64,000 nucleotides of DNA, from contig JBBMOL010000192.1 in assembly GCA_037954665.1 (NCBI GenBank), forward strand, positions 868,001 to 932,000, written 5' to 3'. The position numbers were made by a program, and so were the translations under genes. The DNA comes from Laguncularia racemosa. Lineage: Eukaryota > Streptophyta > Magnoliopsida > Myrtales > Combretaceae. This document shows, one piece after another, positions 35,501 to 47,789 of the stretch. The notes beneath the pieces are model-generated. The model saw only the letters and a list, made by a program, of their open reading frames with translations, did no database searches and had not been told where the DNA came from. Position 1 is the stretch's first letter. Every line of letters starts with the position of its first letter.

Positions 35501-36990
35501 CTTAAATTAAAATGAATCCTCCTAAAAGTAGTACTTCACATCAGAAAAGAATTTCTTCTTTTGTTGATGTGACAGTCTTTTGATAATTAGCAATATCAGT
35601 AAACCATGGGGTTTCTTATTCCCTTACCTAGGCTATTGCATATAATTGTTCTTCTAAGAACTCATCATTGATGTCTTGTTCCTCTAACTTCTCTAGGTTA
35701 GGATTTTCCAATATGGATAAATGGTCCACTGCTAAGTTTTTGGCACCCTTTTTATTCTTGATTTCTAAGTCAAATTCTTGTAATAAGAAGATCCATGTAA
35801 TTAGTCATGGCTTGGCATATGTTTTATTTAGAAAAAACTTTAAAGCAAAATAATCAGTATACATAATAACCTTTGAAAGAATTAAATAAGAGCAAAATTT
35901 ATCAAACGCAAAAACTATAGCTAAAAGCTTTTTTTTTTTTTTTAGTAGTTGTGTAATTCTCTTGTGCATCAGTGAGACTCTTGCTAACTTAGTAAATTGG
36001 TTAAAAGTGTTTATCCCTTCTTTGTCAAAAGATTGTGCCAACTATGAAGTTACAAGCATCACACGAGTTCAAAGGGCAAATTCAAGTTAAGTTCAACCAT
36101 GTTGGGAGCCTTTATTAGTTTGTCCTTCAATAAATTAAATGCATCTAAGCATTCCTACAAGAAGACAAAAGGCACATTTTTCTTTAATAACTTGGTTAGA
36201 GGTTTAACTATTTTAGAAAAGTCCTTTATAAATCATTGATAAAATCATACATGTCCTAAAAAACTTCTTACTACCTTAACCGAAGTTAAGGGTGAAAGTT
36301 TTGCAATAGTGTCAATCTTGGCATTATCTACTTCAATACCTATATGTGAGATTTTATGCCCAAGGACAATTCCTTCCTATATCATAAAATGGCACTTCTC
36401 CTAGTTTAGCACAAGGTTAGTTTCTTCAAACCTACACAACACTTTCTCTAAATTAAGTAAACAATTGTCAAGGGAATCACCAAAAACTGAAAAATCATCC
36501 ATAAAAACTTCCATGATGTTCTCTATGTATTCTTCAAATATGGCCATCATGCACCCTTGAAACGTTGCTAGCGCATTACATATAATGAAGAGCATTCTCC
36601 TATATGCAAAGGTGCCATACGGAGATGTAAATGTTGTCTTTTCCTAGTCTTCTAATGCAATTAGTATCTGAAAGTAGCCAAATAAGCCATCTAAGAAATG
36701 ATAATACATATAACCTACTATATATTCTAGCATTTGATTAACAAATGGGAGGGGAAAATGATCCTTACACAGTCATCATTTAATTTTTGGTAATCAATGC
36801 ACACTCTCCAACCTATAATTGTGCATATGAGGACCACTTCAATTCTACTCATTAGGGACTACCATCATCCTTCCTCTCTTGGGCACTACCTACATAGGAC
36901 TAACCCATGAGTTGTTAGAAATTAGATAAATCATACTTGCGTCTAGCAGCTTTATCACTTCATCTTTAACTATTTCTTTCATATTGGGCT
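35501..36990 (-). pseudogene. Athila reverse transcriptase and RNase H, broken
   Basis: RT motifs are seen in order from 36990 downwards: a proline/hydrophobic N-terminal region (IKLLDASMIYLI), FPLPF, TSPYGTFAYRRM, and the catalytic block VFMDDFSVFGDS at about 36500. These are followed by the thumb and connection region (KISHIGIEVDNAKI, VRSFLGHV). RNase H-like sequence with an AFDKFCSYLI piece lies at 36041-35805. The frame is broken repeatedly. RT copies element RNA into DNA, and RNase H removes the RNA strand. Confidence 0.82.
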
Positions 36991-37489
36991 TTAGTCTTCT
37001 TTGAGGTTACACCATTGGTTTGAAATCTTCCTCCATTAAAATTTTGTGAATGTAAAATAAAGGCTTATTCCCCTTTTTGTCTAAGATTTTCCATGCAATG
37101 ACCCTTTTTGTGTTTCTTGACAACCTTTAGCAATTTCTCTTTTTAGGTCATCCTTAATTTGCAAGTTATGATCACCAATAGCTTGGAATCCTTCTCCAAA
37201 AAGGTATACAATAGATAATTAAGAAGCTACTTCAATTCTACTACTGGTGAATCTTTAATAGATGGTTTTAGCGCAGTTTCCTTCTTCATATTAATTTGCT
37301 CAAACCCTTTCTTCCCAATAATGGAATCGTTAGCCCTTAATTAAGCCACAACTTCAACACACTCAAGATTTTCTACTTCTTCTTCTGCCCCTTTTGTAAG
37401 CAGCACACCAAAGGATCCTTAAATAACATCTCCTATGCATAATCAACAATAGAGAGATCAATAGCATCTAAGCAAAAACATGTACCATC

Positions 37490-38029
37490 CTAATCAATAG
37501 ATTTTTTCATAAATTGTGGTACTTTAAAACTTATCTCTTCATCTTCTACCCTTAAGATAAGTTTACCATCACTGACATCAATAATAGCCTTAGTTGTAGT
37601 CAAGAAAGTTCTACAAAGGATAAGAGGTACTTCTATGTCCTCGTCCATATCAAGCATAATAAAATCCATAGGAAAAATAAACTTTTCTACTTGGACAAAC
37701 ACATCTTCTATAATTCCCCTTAGGTATGTGACAGATCTATCACTTAGTTACAAACTCATACATGTGAGTTTTGGCTCTACTAGCCCTATTTTTTGAAATA
37801 ATTTGTATAGTAACAGATTAATACTTGCTCCTAAATTTGTTGAGGCTTTATCAACTAATAAGTTATCAATTAAACAAGGAATAGTAAAATTTTCTGGATC
37901 TTTCAATTTCTTGCGCAGCTTATTTTGAAGGATCGCAAAACATTCCCCGCTTAATGTAATAGTTGAAGGCTCCTCTAACTTCCTCTTGTTAGATAACAAG
38001 CCCTTCAGGAACTTTGCATATTTTGGCAT
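37490..38029 (-). pseudogene. Athila aspartic protease, broken
   Basis: It contains IPCLIDNLLVDKASTNLGAS, where Athila proteases normally have DLGAS, so the catalytic aspartate position reads asparagine. Next come RGIIEDVFVQVEKFIFPMDF, LDMDEDIEVPLILCRTFL and IIDVSDGKLILRVEDEE, the standard order for this lineage. A short break near 37745 separates the two halves. The altered active site means it could not work even if the frames were intact. Confidence 0.85.
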
Positions 38030-38039
38030 CGACGATAAA

Positions 38040-39632
38040 GCATAAAAAAGAGGTAAGTTATTATATAACTACTTAAAACGATCGAGGAACTTACTAAATT
38101 GTTCATCTAAGCAATCATTCTAAAGGCATTGAGGATAAGGCATGGGTAGTCTATACTTCTTCACTTTCTATAGCTTTACACTCTCTTTTTCTTTAACTTC
38201 CTCATCTTTCTTTTTTGACTTCCCACTAATTTTTTGTTCAACTTGCAATTTCTATCCACTTCTAAGGTTTACTACTCTCACATACTCTTTAAGATTAGTC
38301 TCGATGTTTCCTAGTAGTGTCCCTTGCTACCTTTCAACCATCATTTTTACAAGTTAACCTACTTGATTTTCCAAGTTATGAATAGAGGCTTCTTGATTTC
38401 TTAGAGATGTTTCAGTGTTCTACACTTTAGCCTCATTAATTTGAATATATTTAGTTAAAAGTTCCTCAAACTTGATTTCTTCTCTTGTGACAAAGGTCAC
38501 TAGAATCTTAGTGGAGGAAACTTCATCTTTTGCTGATTTTGATTTTGATTACTCCAAGAAAAATTTAGATGGTTCCTCTATCTCAGATTGTAGGTATTAC
38601 TATACAGGTTATTTTGATGTCTATAGGGGCTTCCTAAATTGTTTACTTGTTCCCATTGGTCTTGCGTCCTAAATCTCTCTACACTTGCTTTTCTCAAATT
38701 ATGTTTGGGATTTATAAAGAGCATATCTAATTTCTTGCTAATTACATCAACCTTGTTAACTAAAGTTATCACTACATCCAACTCATAGATACCCGCAACC
38801 CTGCTTCTCACCTTAGCACCTTCGCATTGAGAACTATTCATTGCTATGTCCTCAATCAAAGATTAAACTTCTTTAGGTGTTTTATTGTTCAATATTCCTC
38901 CAACAACGGCATCTATCATTTGCCTGGTTGACAAATTGAGACCATTGTAGAAAGTTTATATTTGCATCCATAAAGGGAGGCTATGATGTAGCATCACCTC
39001 AATAGCTCATTGTATCTTTCCCAAGTATTATACAAGGTCTCAGCCTCCAATTGAACATATGACAATATGTCTTTTTAAAACTTGGCTATTTGGCAGGTAG
39101 GAAATATTTTCTAAGAAATTTCTAAGTCATACCATCCCATGTGGTAATGCATCTCCTAAGAAGTGAATTCAACCATTACTTTGCTTGACCTCTTAACGAG
39201 AATGAAAAGAGCCACAACTTAATTGAATCATTAGAAGCCCCATTGATCTTAAAAGTGTTGCAGATTTCAAGAAATTTGATATGTGAGCATTAGGGTCCTC
39301 ATCCTATAGGCCATCAAATTGCCTAAACTATTACACCATTTGTATGATATGTGGTTAAATATAAAATTTATTGGCAACAATAAGTGGCCTAACAATACTG
39401 GAGTCGGCTCCAACCAAAGAAGGTTTTGAATAATCGGATATAGCCCATTGTTGGTTCTAGTTTTCATCACCCATAATTTCCAAATCATCCTCTTCCCCTT
39501 CTACCTTAATTCTTAAAGGAGATTCTTGATTCATTTCCTCCACCATCTGTCTAACTGTCTTCCTTAAATGCCTAACTATTTTTTCAATCTTTGGGTTAAA
39601 TATTAGCACATTTGGTGGAGTACTTTAGGTCA
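38040..39632 (-). pseudogene. Athila gag, broken
   Basis: Pieces seen include KPSLVGADSSIVRP, DEDPNAHISNFL, LQI-TFYNGL, TRQMIDAVVGGILNNKTPKE and SLIEDIAMNSSQ. They match the order of Athila Gag. Stops are frequent and there are several frameshifts. The stretch 38040-38570 is less recognisable and probably covers the poorly conserved Gag C-terminus and linker to protease. Confidence 0.8.
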
Positions 39633-39701
39633 TACACTATAGAAAAAGAAAACGAAAAAAAAAATGGCTAAATTAATAAAGTGATCAGTATTCTTAATAT
39701 C

Positions 39702-39727
39702 GCAATCTTCAACAATGGCGTCGAAAA
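39702..39727 (-). other. Athila primer-binding site, degenerate (Asp tRNA type)
   Basis: In element sense the LTR end is followed by TTTTCGACGCCATTGTTGAA, a decayed form of the TTGGCGCCGTTGCCGGGG-like site complementary to Asp tRNA that is normal for Athila. Confidence 0.7.
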
Positions 39728-39729
39728 CT

Positions 39730-40801
39730 TGATGCAAGATAAGTGTATTTATTAAATTTTGTAATGTAGTGAATTGAATATAGATGTCTTCCTAGAGAGA
39801 GTACAAGTACTAATACTAACCTACAACTTATTATCTAACCAATAAATTATAAAGATTAATTAATCGAAAAAACTACAATTAATTATTATCTACTAAACTA
39901 AAGACTTAATTGAAAGAAAGAAGAATAAAAAGATTGTAATTAACTTCAAGATAACACGATACATATTTAGACTTTGTTTCCCCTAGGATTTATTATGTGA
40001 CATCAACAAAAATTATTAAATTTCATCTTTAATTTCATTAACCGAGAGAACTTCTCAGTTAAATCAATAACTTTCTCAAGTTTATCAACTCTAATATCTA
40101 AAATAACTATTTGAATCTCTTCATAATAGCATATTTCCAAGATTGCACTAAGAACAATGAATTCTCTAAAAACAATTGAATCAATTCTAGAAGAATTATG
40201 CAACTTATCTTTAAGATTACATAAATTCCTTTCAATCATATTAGATATAATTATACATCAGATTTCTCAATCATAATGCATAATATTAAATAGTTAGAAT
40301 AATACCTTAGAAATATTAATCTAAACAAAATCAAGAACACATGATTGAATTAAGAAACTAAAGATTTCATTGAAATAGTGATAAAACTAGTTACGTAACA
40401 ACCTTAAGATCAACAAGTCTAGATACTAAAAAGTTTAAGCTCTAATCATAGTGAAATTAGAATTCCTCAATGATGAAAAAGCATGCATCGTTAAAGAATT
40501 CCAAAGAAAAACCCTATTTCTGAAGTAAAAGAATATGCTCTTCTAGTCCTACTAAAAGAACCCTAAAACCTATAAAAATGTTTTCTAAAAGGTATGAGGT
40601 CGGTTTCCACTTTTCCTTTATATAGTAGGCATCAAAAACTCTGTTTTAATGCCAACACATTATTCAACATGGTCATGTTTAAGGTCGTGTCAAAATCATT
40701 GAACAAAAAATTCCGAAAACTGGAATTTATAGTTGACACAGTTTAAACATAGTCATGTTTAGAGGGCATGTCTAAGTCGTGCTTCAAAATAATTATTTCC
40801 A
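39730..40801 (-). repeat. Athila-like 5' LTR
   Basis: It starts TGATGCAAGATAAG on the plus strand and is colinear with the 3' LTR at 10673-11712. The outer limit is set at TTTCCA (40799-40801), where similarity with the 3' copy stops. Because repeat motifs like those at 15300-15735 continue just beyond, the LTR could be slightly longer. Confidence 0.78.
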
Positions 40802-41690
40802 AGAGATACACGACTAATAGACACAGTGACATCTTACCCCATGTAACTCTTGTAATTTAATTCTTTACACTTTAACTTCAACATGATTCTAGCATAATTA
40901 TTTCAGCTGCTTATGTCTGTTTTCAAAAGTTTATAACTTCTTTTATTTAGCTCCGCACTAAGTAAAATTTGATTCATTCTCTTACTTTTAATTCAATTTT
41001 TCATAAAACCCCCCAAAAAAAAATATTACTTAAGTTAAAAAAAAATCCTTCAAAAGCACCAAAATCGAGGGAAAATACTTTAATTCTCACTTAATATACA
41101 TATCTAATTATGTATCTACCAAGGATGTACTTGGATTCGAGCACCTATACCAATGACTGAGCTTGATGTAAGGGAGGTGCTTTAGATGGCAATGACTCTT
41201 GTGTCATGCCTCTAGAGTCTTCACCTTCTTTATCTCTCGTCCCCTTTTGGTGACTAGATCTCTAATTACAATGCCTCTCGACCTCAAGGGTAAGAACTTT
41301 GTCCATCAAAGCTATAGGTATCACTTCATCCTTGCTCAACACCTAAATTACACTCTCTAGTCGAGCTCTCTTTATTGCAACTTCCACCTCATTTTGATGA
41401 GTGTGCCTTCTTTCAAACTTCTCTACCTTATCCTTTCCCTTCCCAAGTATTGCTTAGATTAAAGGAATAACTCAAATGGGCTTCGAGTCCCTAATCACTC
41501 TTCCTTTGGTTGTGGTCTTCTAAGGAGGTAGGACCTCTTTAGCCATTGAGGCCTCTTTCCTAATGGGAGCAGCTAGGCAAGTAACTAATTAAGAGATTAG
41601 ATACCTCTTTAATTGCATATCTACAAAATAAGGAATACATAGTTAAATCGAAGTTTTAACAGCAATACTAGGTGCAAACCCCTAAAGGGA
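40802..41690. other. Unassigned old repeat, right of the Athila LTR
   Basis: It holds ACACGAC/GACACAGTG motifs like those of the Athila at 40806-40860, then AT-rich sequence and a more mixed region with no intact frame. It may be an older Athila or Tat remnant into which the Athila inserted. Confidence 0.35.
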
Positions 41691-41699
41691 CCATTTTCC

Positions 41700-42560
41700 T
41701 AAATGATGACGAATGAGTAGCTTCCCTTTAGTGTGTAAACTTTTACCTCTTCATCATAATAGTGTGTAAAGTTTTACCTTTGCCCTACTTTTCAAAAGTT
41801 TCTCCACTATTCCAAGGAAGTTATTAACCATGTCAAGAGCATCAAAAGGCCTGCCATTATTCCTAATAGTGTCAGTCTACAACTTGGTTGCATGATGGTC
41901 ATTGGGCATCAGTTTTATGGCCTTCATCCTTACCAATCTTACCCAACATGTCTAAAAGCCCAACTTGTCCTTAGATTCAACCACAATGAACTTGTATTTC
42001 CAGTCATGGACCAATGACATGAGCCCTCTGAAAAGCTTCATGTTGCCTTGGCTTACTAGATAGTACCATCTTGAGGAAGGCTCAAGCTACTTCATAACAT
42101 AAAAGTGTCACAGTAATTATATAGTAAGTCACAATCGAAAGGACTAGTAGCTACCAAGGCGTTCGAAACAAGCTACCAAGGATTAAGATAGTGGTAATTG
42201 AAAAATCTGTTTTGGAAGCTCAAGAAGAGCAACCACAATAAGAATTAGAAGTACTTGTAATAAATATAAAAGTAGTTTTCCCCCATTAAGGTAACATGCT
42301 CATGCTCCTTAGCATGTAAAATACCCAACTATCAAGTAGTGAGCCACAACATAGCTACACTGAGTTGACCTCCTCCTTTGTATATTGCTTTGATTGGTTT
42401 TCCATCTTCCCCATAGTCAATGTAAACATCCGCAACTAATACCCACACTCTCCCTATAAAGCCATGCATAAAATGTCTTACTCTCCTCTCTTGCTTATGC
42501 AGCACTAAAGAAAGGCCACCATGATGGTTTGCCACTTGTGCTACCACTATTTAAGGGGGG
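41700..42560 (-). pseudogene. Putative gypsy-type transposon domain (Transposase_28-like) relic
   Basis: Minus-strand translation around 42080-41780 gives WYYLVSQGNMKLFRGLMSL, HDWKYKFIVVESKDKLGF and FDALDMVNNFLGIVEKLL. This resembles the plant domain named putative gypsy type transposon, with a GWYYFS...HDWK...FFFV pattern. The frame 42547-42332 is open but shows no domain I recognise. Stops and frame changes indicate a dead copy. A Tat-type LTR lies to the right. Confidence 0.5.
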
Positions 42561-43019
42561 AGAAGGCCCTTAATGGTGTTGCATTCCATGATCAGTAGGA
42601 GTGTGAGAGGAAGAAGAAGACTTTAGTACCATCACTGCACCTCAAAATGCGTGTTCTTAATTGAATAAAATGAAATTTCTATATGAAAATTGAGAAAATG
42701 CGAGTGTGATTTGAAAAAAGTTTAATTGCTTGAAAAGTTTGAGAGAGAGAGCAAAAGTGTGAAATATATGCAGTCCATTATCTTTTATAGGCAATTGGTA
42801 ACTTGAGTGGCAATTATATGAAAAGATGTATAAAACCCCAAAGCACATGCAGTGTCACCATGTATCCTACTACTGGAACATAGGGTCACCATCAACTTCA
42901 TATCTACAAGCGCATTTCTTTCTAACTTAACACGTGTTTGCTTACATTTAATGCATTGATTTATGCGCATGCAAAATATTTGAAATTGATAACTAACAAA
43001 TGACAAGAGAAGAGTAACT
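42561..43019. other. Unassigned spacer
   Basis: I see no supported gene or element end. Minus-strand open frames here are AT-rich and unlike known proteins. Confidence 0.3.
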
Positions 43020-43870
43020 GTTAGGGGAAAAGTGTTCAACACATGATTCCTTAACTAATGCAGCTCAAGGGGTAATTCTCTAGTCAACCTTTTGAGCTTA
43101 CCTGCTCACCATAACATTGGTAGCTCAACTGAACGTAAAGGCTTTATCTGTTTTGCTCCCTTTACTCATCAAGTTAAGAACCTAGCAAAAGCACCTCACC
43201 TCAGCTACCATTCTCAAATTAGAGGTTTAGTTCCTCTTTTTAGTGAACCCCATTGGGGTCACCCTAGTTTAAGGGCAACTCACCAACTACACATACCACA
43301 ATACCTTAAACACTAAGGTTGGAGTAGCCATTTAGTAGTTGGTTGCTCAATGCATTTTGGCTCGTCTAACATGCTCAAAGGCTTGCCTTAACTTTGACTC
43401 TCCTTGTAGTCTAGTTGCTAACAAGAGTGCAAGGCAAATGTTGATAGGCCTTTTAGCCATTAGCCTTAAAGCCTAACTCAATAAGCTCATCGTAAGGTCA
43501 AACAAGCCTTAATGAGGGTAGATGGGATAAGCTTGGAAAGTATATCAAATTTTTAGATACACTCCATTGTATCTTATATGATTAGTATAGATATCTTAAA
43601 GAAGGATATACTTGCCAAGAATATCTCTTGCTCTCTACTTCTATAAATACATAGGCAACACTTTAAGGTAAGAATCGAATTTTTTTATCACTCACTCTCT
43701 CTTTGGTTGTTACTATAATTTCCTCCACAAACTTTTTTCTAACTTGAGCATTGGAATCCAAATCTCGAACACACCTCTAGCACTCTAATAGTTCACGTTT
43801 TCTTGTTTTGTAGGCCTCACTTTCCTCAATCCGCTTACCAAAGATAGCCAAAGGCCTAATCAGAGAAAAG
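43020..43870 (+). repeat. Tat/Ogre-like LTR remnant with TATA box
   Basis: A TATAAATA at 43642-43649 is followed by TCACTCACTCTCTCTTTGG, ACTTGAGCATTGGAATC and a TAGGCCTCAC stretch. This order resembles the end of Tat-lineage gypsy LTRs, where ACTTGAGCGTCGGAGTG precedes the LTR end. No clear primer site follows. The left limit (TGTTAGGGG near 43020) is a guess. Confidence 0.4.
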
Positions 43871-44040
43871 CAATAACAACATTATGTAATTGCACATATG
43901 AAAAAAATATAGAGAATAATATCTTAAAAATAAAGGAAAAAGCAAAAATAAGGAAATGAATTTTGAAAATAATTACATACTACACATTAATTTTTTATTG
44001 AAAAGTTAAAAGTGGAAAATTAATAAATTAATGTTTGTGT
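43871..44040. other. AT-rich spacer
   Basis: Nothing recognisable. Confidence 0.3.
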
Positions 44041-44532
44041 ACATACATACATCATACATACATCAACATACATACATACATACATACATACATTTGTTTT
44101 TATATGTAAGTATAGATACTATACATAGGTAGGTATAGATAGGCATAGGTATATACATTAAAATATGTATCATGTACACAAGTACATTTATATGGATTAA
44201 TATATGTATGTAAATATGTAGGTTTATATGTGCATGTATTTATACACGTTTGCGTATATGTGTATGTATGTATATACTATATACATATAGATATTAAAAT
44301 ATTAGTGTGTGTGTATATGTATGTCTATATGTAGTATACATATGTACCCATATGTATAGATGGGCATAGGTATGTACATTGCAATATGTATATGTACTAC
44401 ACATACGAGTATGTATATACAAATGCATATGTGTACATAACTATGTAAGTATATATGCAAATGTATTTATATATGTTTACATATACGTGTACTATATTTA
44501 CATAATATTAAATATATATATATATATATATA
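44041..44532. repeat. Compound microsatellite (TACA/TATG/TA)
   Basis: TACATACA runs at 44041-44095 grade into irregular TATG/TGTA repeats and end in an AT dinucleotide run at 44511-44532. It is a simple-sequence tract with no coding content. Confidence 0.9.
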
Positions 44533-46080
44533 ATAGAGGGTGAGCCGCATTTTTTATTTCCTAGCGATAATGAATCAAGAAGCACTGAATCACCACCTAA
44601 TAATTAGACAGAGGAGGAGCAAGAGAAATGGTAGGAGGAGGATGAGGACAAGGATGAGGATTACTAATTCATGTTTTGGGCTTTTTTATTTTATATAATT
44701 TATGTAATATCATCAAATCAACTTTATTAAACTTTCCTCTCAGTTTCCATTCTATATAATCTTACCTTTATTTCTTTTTCCTTTCTTTTCTTTTTTTTTC
44801 ATAATCAGTATGCCAATCTCTTATTAAAATTTCTAGTGTAGAGTGAATATGCAAATTGTTCAACATAACTTAATTGTCCAACCATAATGTTGAGGCATAA
44901 ATTTCATTAATAGTTTTTCATTAAAATTAAATTGCAAATTTATTTAACTAATTTTACAATTTCAATTAAAATTTAGTTTAAGTTTGCAATTTCATCATAA
45001 TATAACAAATGAAAAATAAATTCATACTATTTAAATAATATAGTAAATATTTCCATTAAAAATAGCAATATGTTTTCTCAAAATAACTAATTAAATTAAT
45101 TAAATATTCTATTCAACAAAAACAAATACTTCAAAAATTATCAATATTAAATTACAAGAAAAAATAGTTAATTTAAATATATTATCTAATAAAAATAGCT
45201 ATGTAAATAATTTATTAACACTAATTTAAAATAATTACAAGGCTCGCGTATTAGCTTGCATGCCTACATGCTTATGTCTAGGCTACCCACAAACCTTATC
45301 GTAGCTCACATGCCTATACTTGTGTGCTACGTACATGCTTGTACCTTCCATTTTTCTTGTGTGACTATGCCTATACTACCCAACCTTGAGTTTGTGTATA
45401 CTTGTGCTTGCGTACCTACCACCCCTAGGTTAAAGCTATTGTGTTTATAAGGAAAAGGGAAAGAAAGCTATTTTTATTTGATTCTTAGCCAAAGTCTTAA
45501 TGCATTTGTTGATGGAATCGTTACATAATTCATACAAAGCCAATATATTAGAAACCCTAGTCGTAAATCCTTACTATAATCCTAATTCTAAACTAGAACT
45601 ATCAACCTTTTTAACTATAAAGTCCTAAAAATTTCAAAAAGCTATATGAACATTTACAGAAAATAAATAGAATAATAAATATTATTTTATTTTGTGATAA
45701 TAATAGGTTTTAAAAATTTAAACCATTAGAAGAATAAATTCTCCAAAACACAAATTTCAAACAGTATTAGATTAAATAATGAAATTACTTTAAATTATAG
45801 ATCTAGGAATTTTAAATGAAAATTTAGAGTAATATTTATATTCAGGGTAATTAGATTAGCTTAGATGTAAGATTTCGTAATAAAACGCTAAAAATGCAAA
45901 ATTTAAATATATTTTCGTATACGAGCAAAATATTAAAATAGAGACATTTATAATATAAAATATAATTAAAATATAATATAAATATATATATACACAACTT
46001 AAAAAAAAAAAAAAAATCAACCCACCTGTCATGTTCAACCCTTCCCTCCCACACCGGCCAACAACAGCAGCAATTAGATC
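44533..46080. other. AT-rich region without genes
   Basis: Around 44580-44670 a purine-rich stretch (GAGGAGGATGAGGAC) could be the acidic end of a lost coding region, but it is too short to assign. The rest is very AT-rich, with a poly-A run at 46001-46015. Confidence 0.4.
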
Positions 46081-46459
46081 AAACGGTTGCCTCCATCACG
46101 TCACCCATACCTGGTCGCGTCATCTAACCCCACTGCTCCCCCACTTCTTCCTCCTTCTTCTTCTTTTACTTTTCTTTCCCATTTTCTTCTTCCTCATCTT
46201 TGGGTGACACCTTTCCTACTCAACCGAGATGCAACCACCCACTTTCTTCCCTTCTTCTTCTTGCTGACACATTGTCACCTTCATCCCTTCTTCCTCATCT
46301 CTCTTCCCTTCCCGTCTTCCCTTCTTTTCCTTTCAACCAGCCACCATACTCCCTCTCTCTCACTCTCTTACACACACGCTCTTTCCCTCACTCTATCTTC
46401 TATACGCCTAGCACACCAACAGGTATCAGATTCGACACCAACGACGAGAAAACCCTGAG

Positions 46460-47720
46460 TTGAGTTCCCTCTCTTCAACCTTCACTCCTCGCATCATCAC
46501 CAAAACCCCTACTCATGCCCTCTTTCCTTCCCCTTTTTTTCTCTTTTCTTCCTCACCCCTGTTTTTCAACACAAAAACAAAGCAATTATTGAAGCTCTTC
46601 CCAGCAGCAGCAGCAACCTCTTTTTCCTCATCCACACCTCACATCCCTTCGCTCCTCCTCGACTACCTTTAACTACGACGCCAAAATAAAGGTTGCAAAA
46701 AGGCCGTCGACGTCACAATAACTAGTCAGGTAGAGTCACCGTTATCATCATGGCTAATCTGGAATGTTTCAGCACTGTTCCTCGACAGTGACACATTGCA
46801 ATCTCTGTGGCCAATCTCAATGAGGCCCTCATTAGTTTGCCCCGTTGCGGTGCTATTCATGTTAGGATGATTCCTCGTTGCCTTTGATCATCAACATCCG
46901 TCATGGGGACTCTTATCCTTCCAAGTGTATGGTTCCTCAGCTTAGCATGAACCCTCAGATGTTTCAATTGCAGCAATGGCGATGACCACGACCGTAACAA
47001 CAGCGGCAACAGCGATCGTGGTGATGACGACAACAGCCACCACGATGGGAACAATAGTGTACCCGATGAGAAAAGAAGAAGGGAAATGGGAGGAAGGGAA
47101 AGATATATGTATATGTATGTATACAGGTATATGTTGGATAGCGAGGAAGAAGAGGAGAGGAGTAAGGAAAGATGGGACTTGGTTGCTATTGGTATTAGGT
47201 GGTTAAGACGAGGGAGGAGAAACAGCAACAACAGTAACATCCATAAGAGCAACAGCAACAATGGCAACGGAACCGTGAACAACTACAACTGTAACAGCAA
47301 CAACAAAAGCGAAAAGGGAAAGGGGATAAGAAAAAGGGTGTTTGATGGTTTGCTGGAGAGAGATATTACTTCGTGGATATCGGTAAATTGTGGGTATATT
47401 AATGTAGGGAGGATAGAGGAAGCGGTTTTGTTATAGGAGCGAATGAAAGAGGAAGCGTTAGAGCCAAATGGGTTCACTTAGAATGCGATGCTTATGGAGT
47501 ATGCTCAGCATGGAGATGGGCAAGTTGCTATAGAAATATTTAATAGGATGAGAAAAGAAAGTGTAGCTCCTAATTTGGTTACTAGAATGCTTTAATCTCT
47601 AGGTTCATTCGAAGTCAACAAGTTAGAGAAGTTGTACAGGTGTTTCAAGATTTGCTGTCTTCAAGGTAAAACCAAATCATGTTGCATTTATGGGATTCTT
47701 CCCATTTGTGGAATGATGGC
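46460..47720 (+). pseudogene. Pentatricopeptide-repeat (PPR) protein relic
   Basis: The PPR signal is at 47330-47720: VFDGLLERDITSWISVNCGY, GRIEEAVLL, ERMKEEALEPNGFT, AMLMEYAQHGDGQVAIEIF, then in another frame VVQVFQDLLSSR and KPNHVAFMG. These are helical repeats of the PPR type seen in organellar RNA-binding proteins. A candidate start at 46460 gives a Ser/Thr-rich N-terminus resembling an organelle transit peptide. Between them, 46675-47330 is low-complexity (Asn/Ser/Asp runs from repeated AAC and GAC codons) and unlike PPR. Stops and frameshifts make it non-functional. Whether the two ends belong to one gene is inferred. Confidence 0.68.
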
Positions 47721-47789
47721 ATCGATTCAATTAAGGAAGGGGAAAAAGGAGTTGGCGGGAGAAAAAGGACAAGAATGGGAAATTAGATT

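Larger units (their letters stand above)
10673..40801 (-). mobile_element. Athila-like Ty3/gypsy element, split by a CACTA insertion
   Basis: Read right to left: 5' LTR (39730-40801), primer site, gag, protease, RT, RNase H, integrase (to 34606). After the CACTA gap it resumes with the integrase C-terminus (16114), an extra ORF (14530-13198), a 3' untranslated region, and the 3' LTR (11712-10673, truncated by E1). Without the CACTA it is about 11.6 kb, the normal size of Athila elements. Gag, DLGAS-type protease and the extra ORF all match that lineage. Stops and frameshifts occur in every gene, so it is an old, dead copy. Its left target duplication lies outside the window. Confidence 0.88.

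Noticed and set aside
43871..46080. Possible hidden gene in the AT-rich stretch
   Set aside because: Base composition and stops in all frames argue against coding; only microsatellites are evident.
46087..46463. Pro/Ser/Leu-rich plus-strand frames upstream of the PPR relic
   Set aside because: They come from a CT-rich tract open in two frames at once. It could be a 5' untranslated region, but there is no domain support.
46857..47282. Minus-strand open frame rich in Leu
   Set aside because: It lies opposite the low-complexity CAA/GAC repeats of the PPR relic and reads as Leu runs; a by-product of the repeat.
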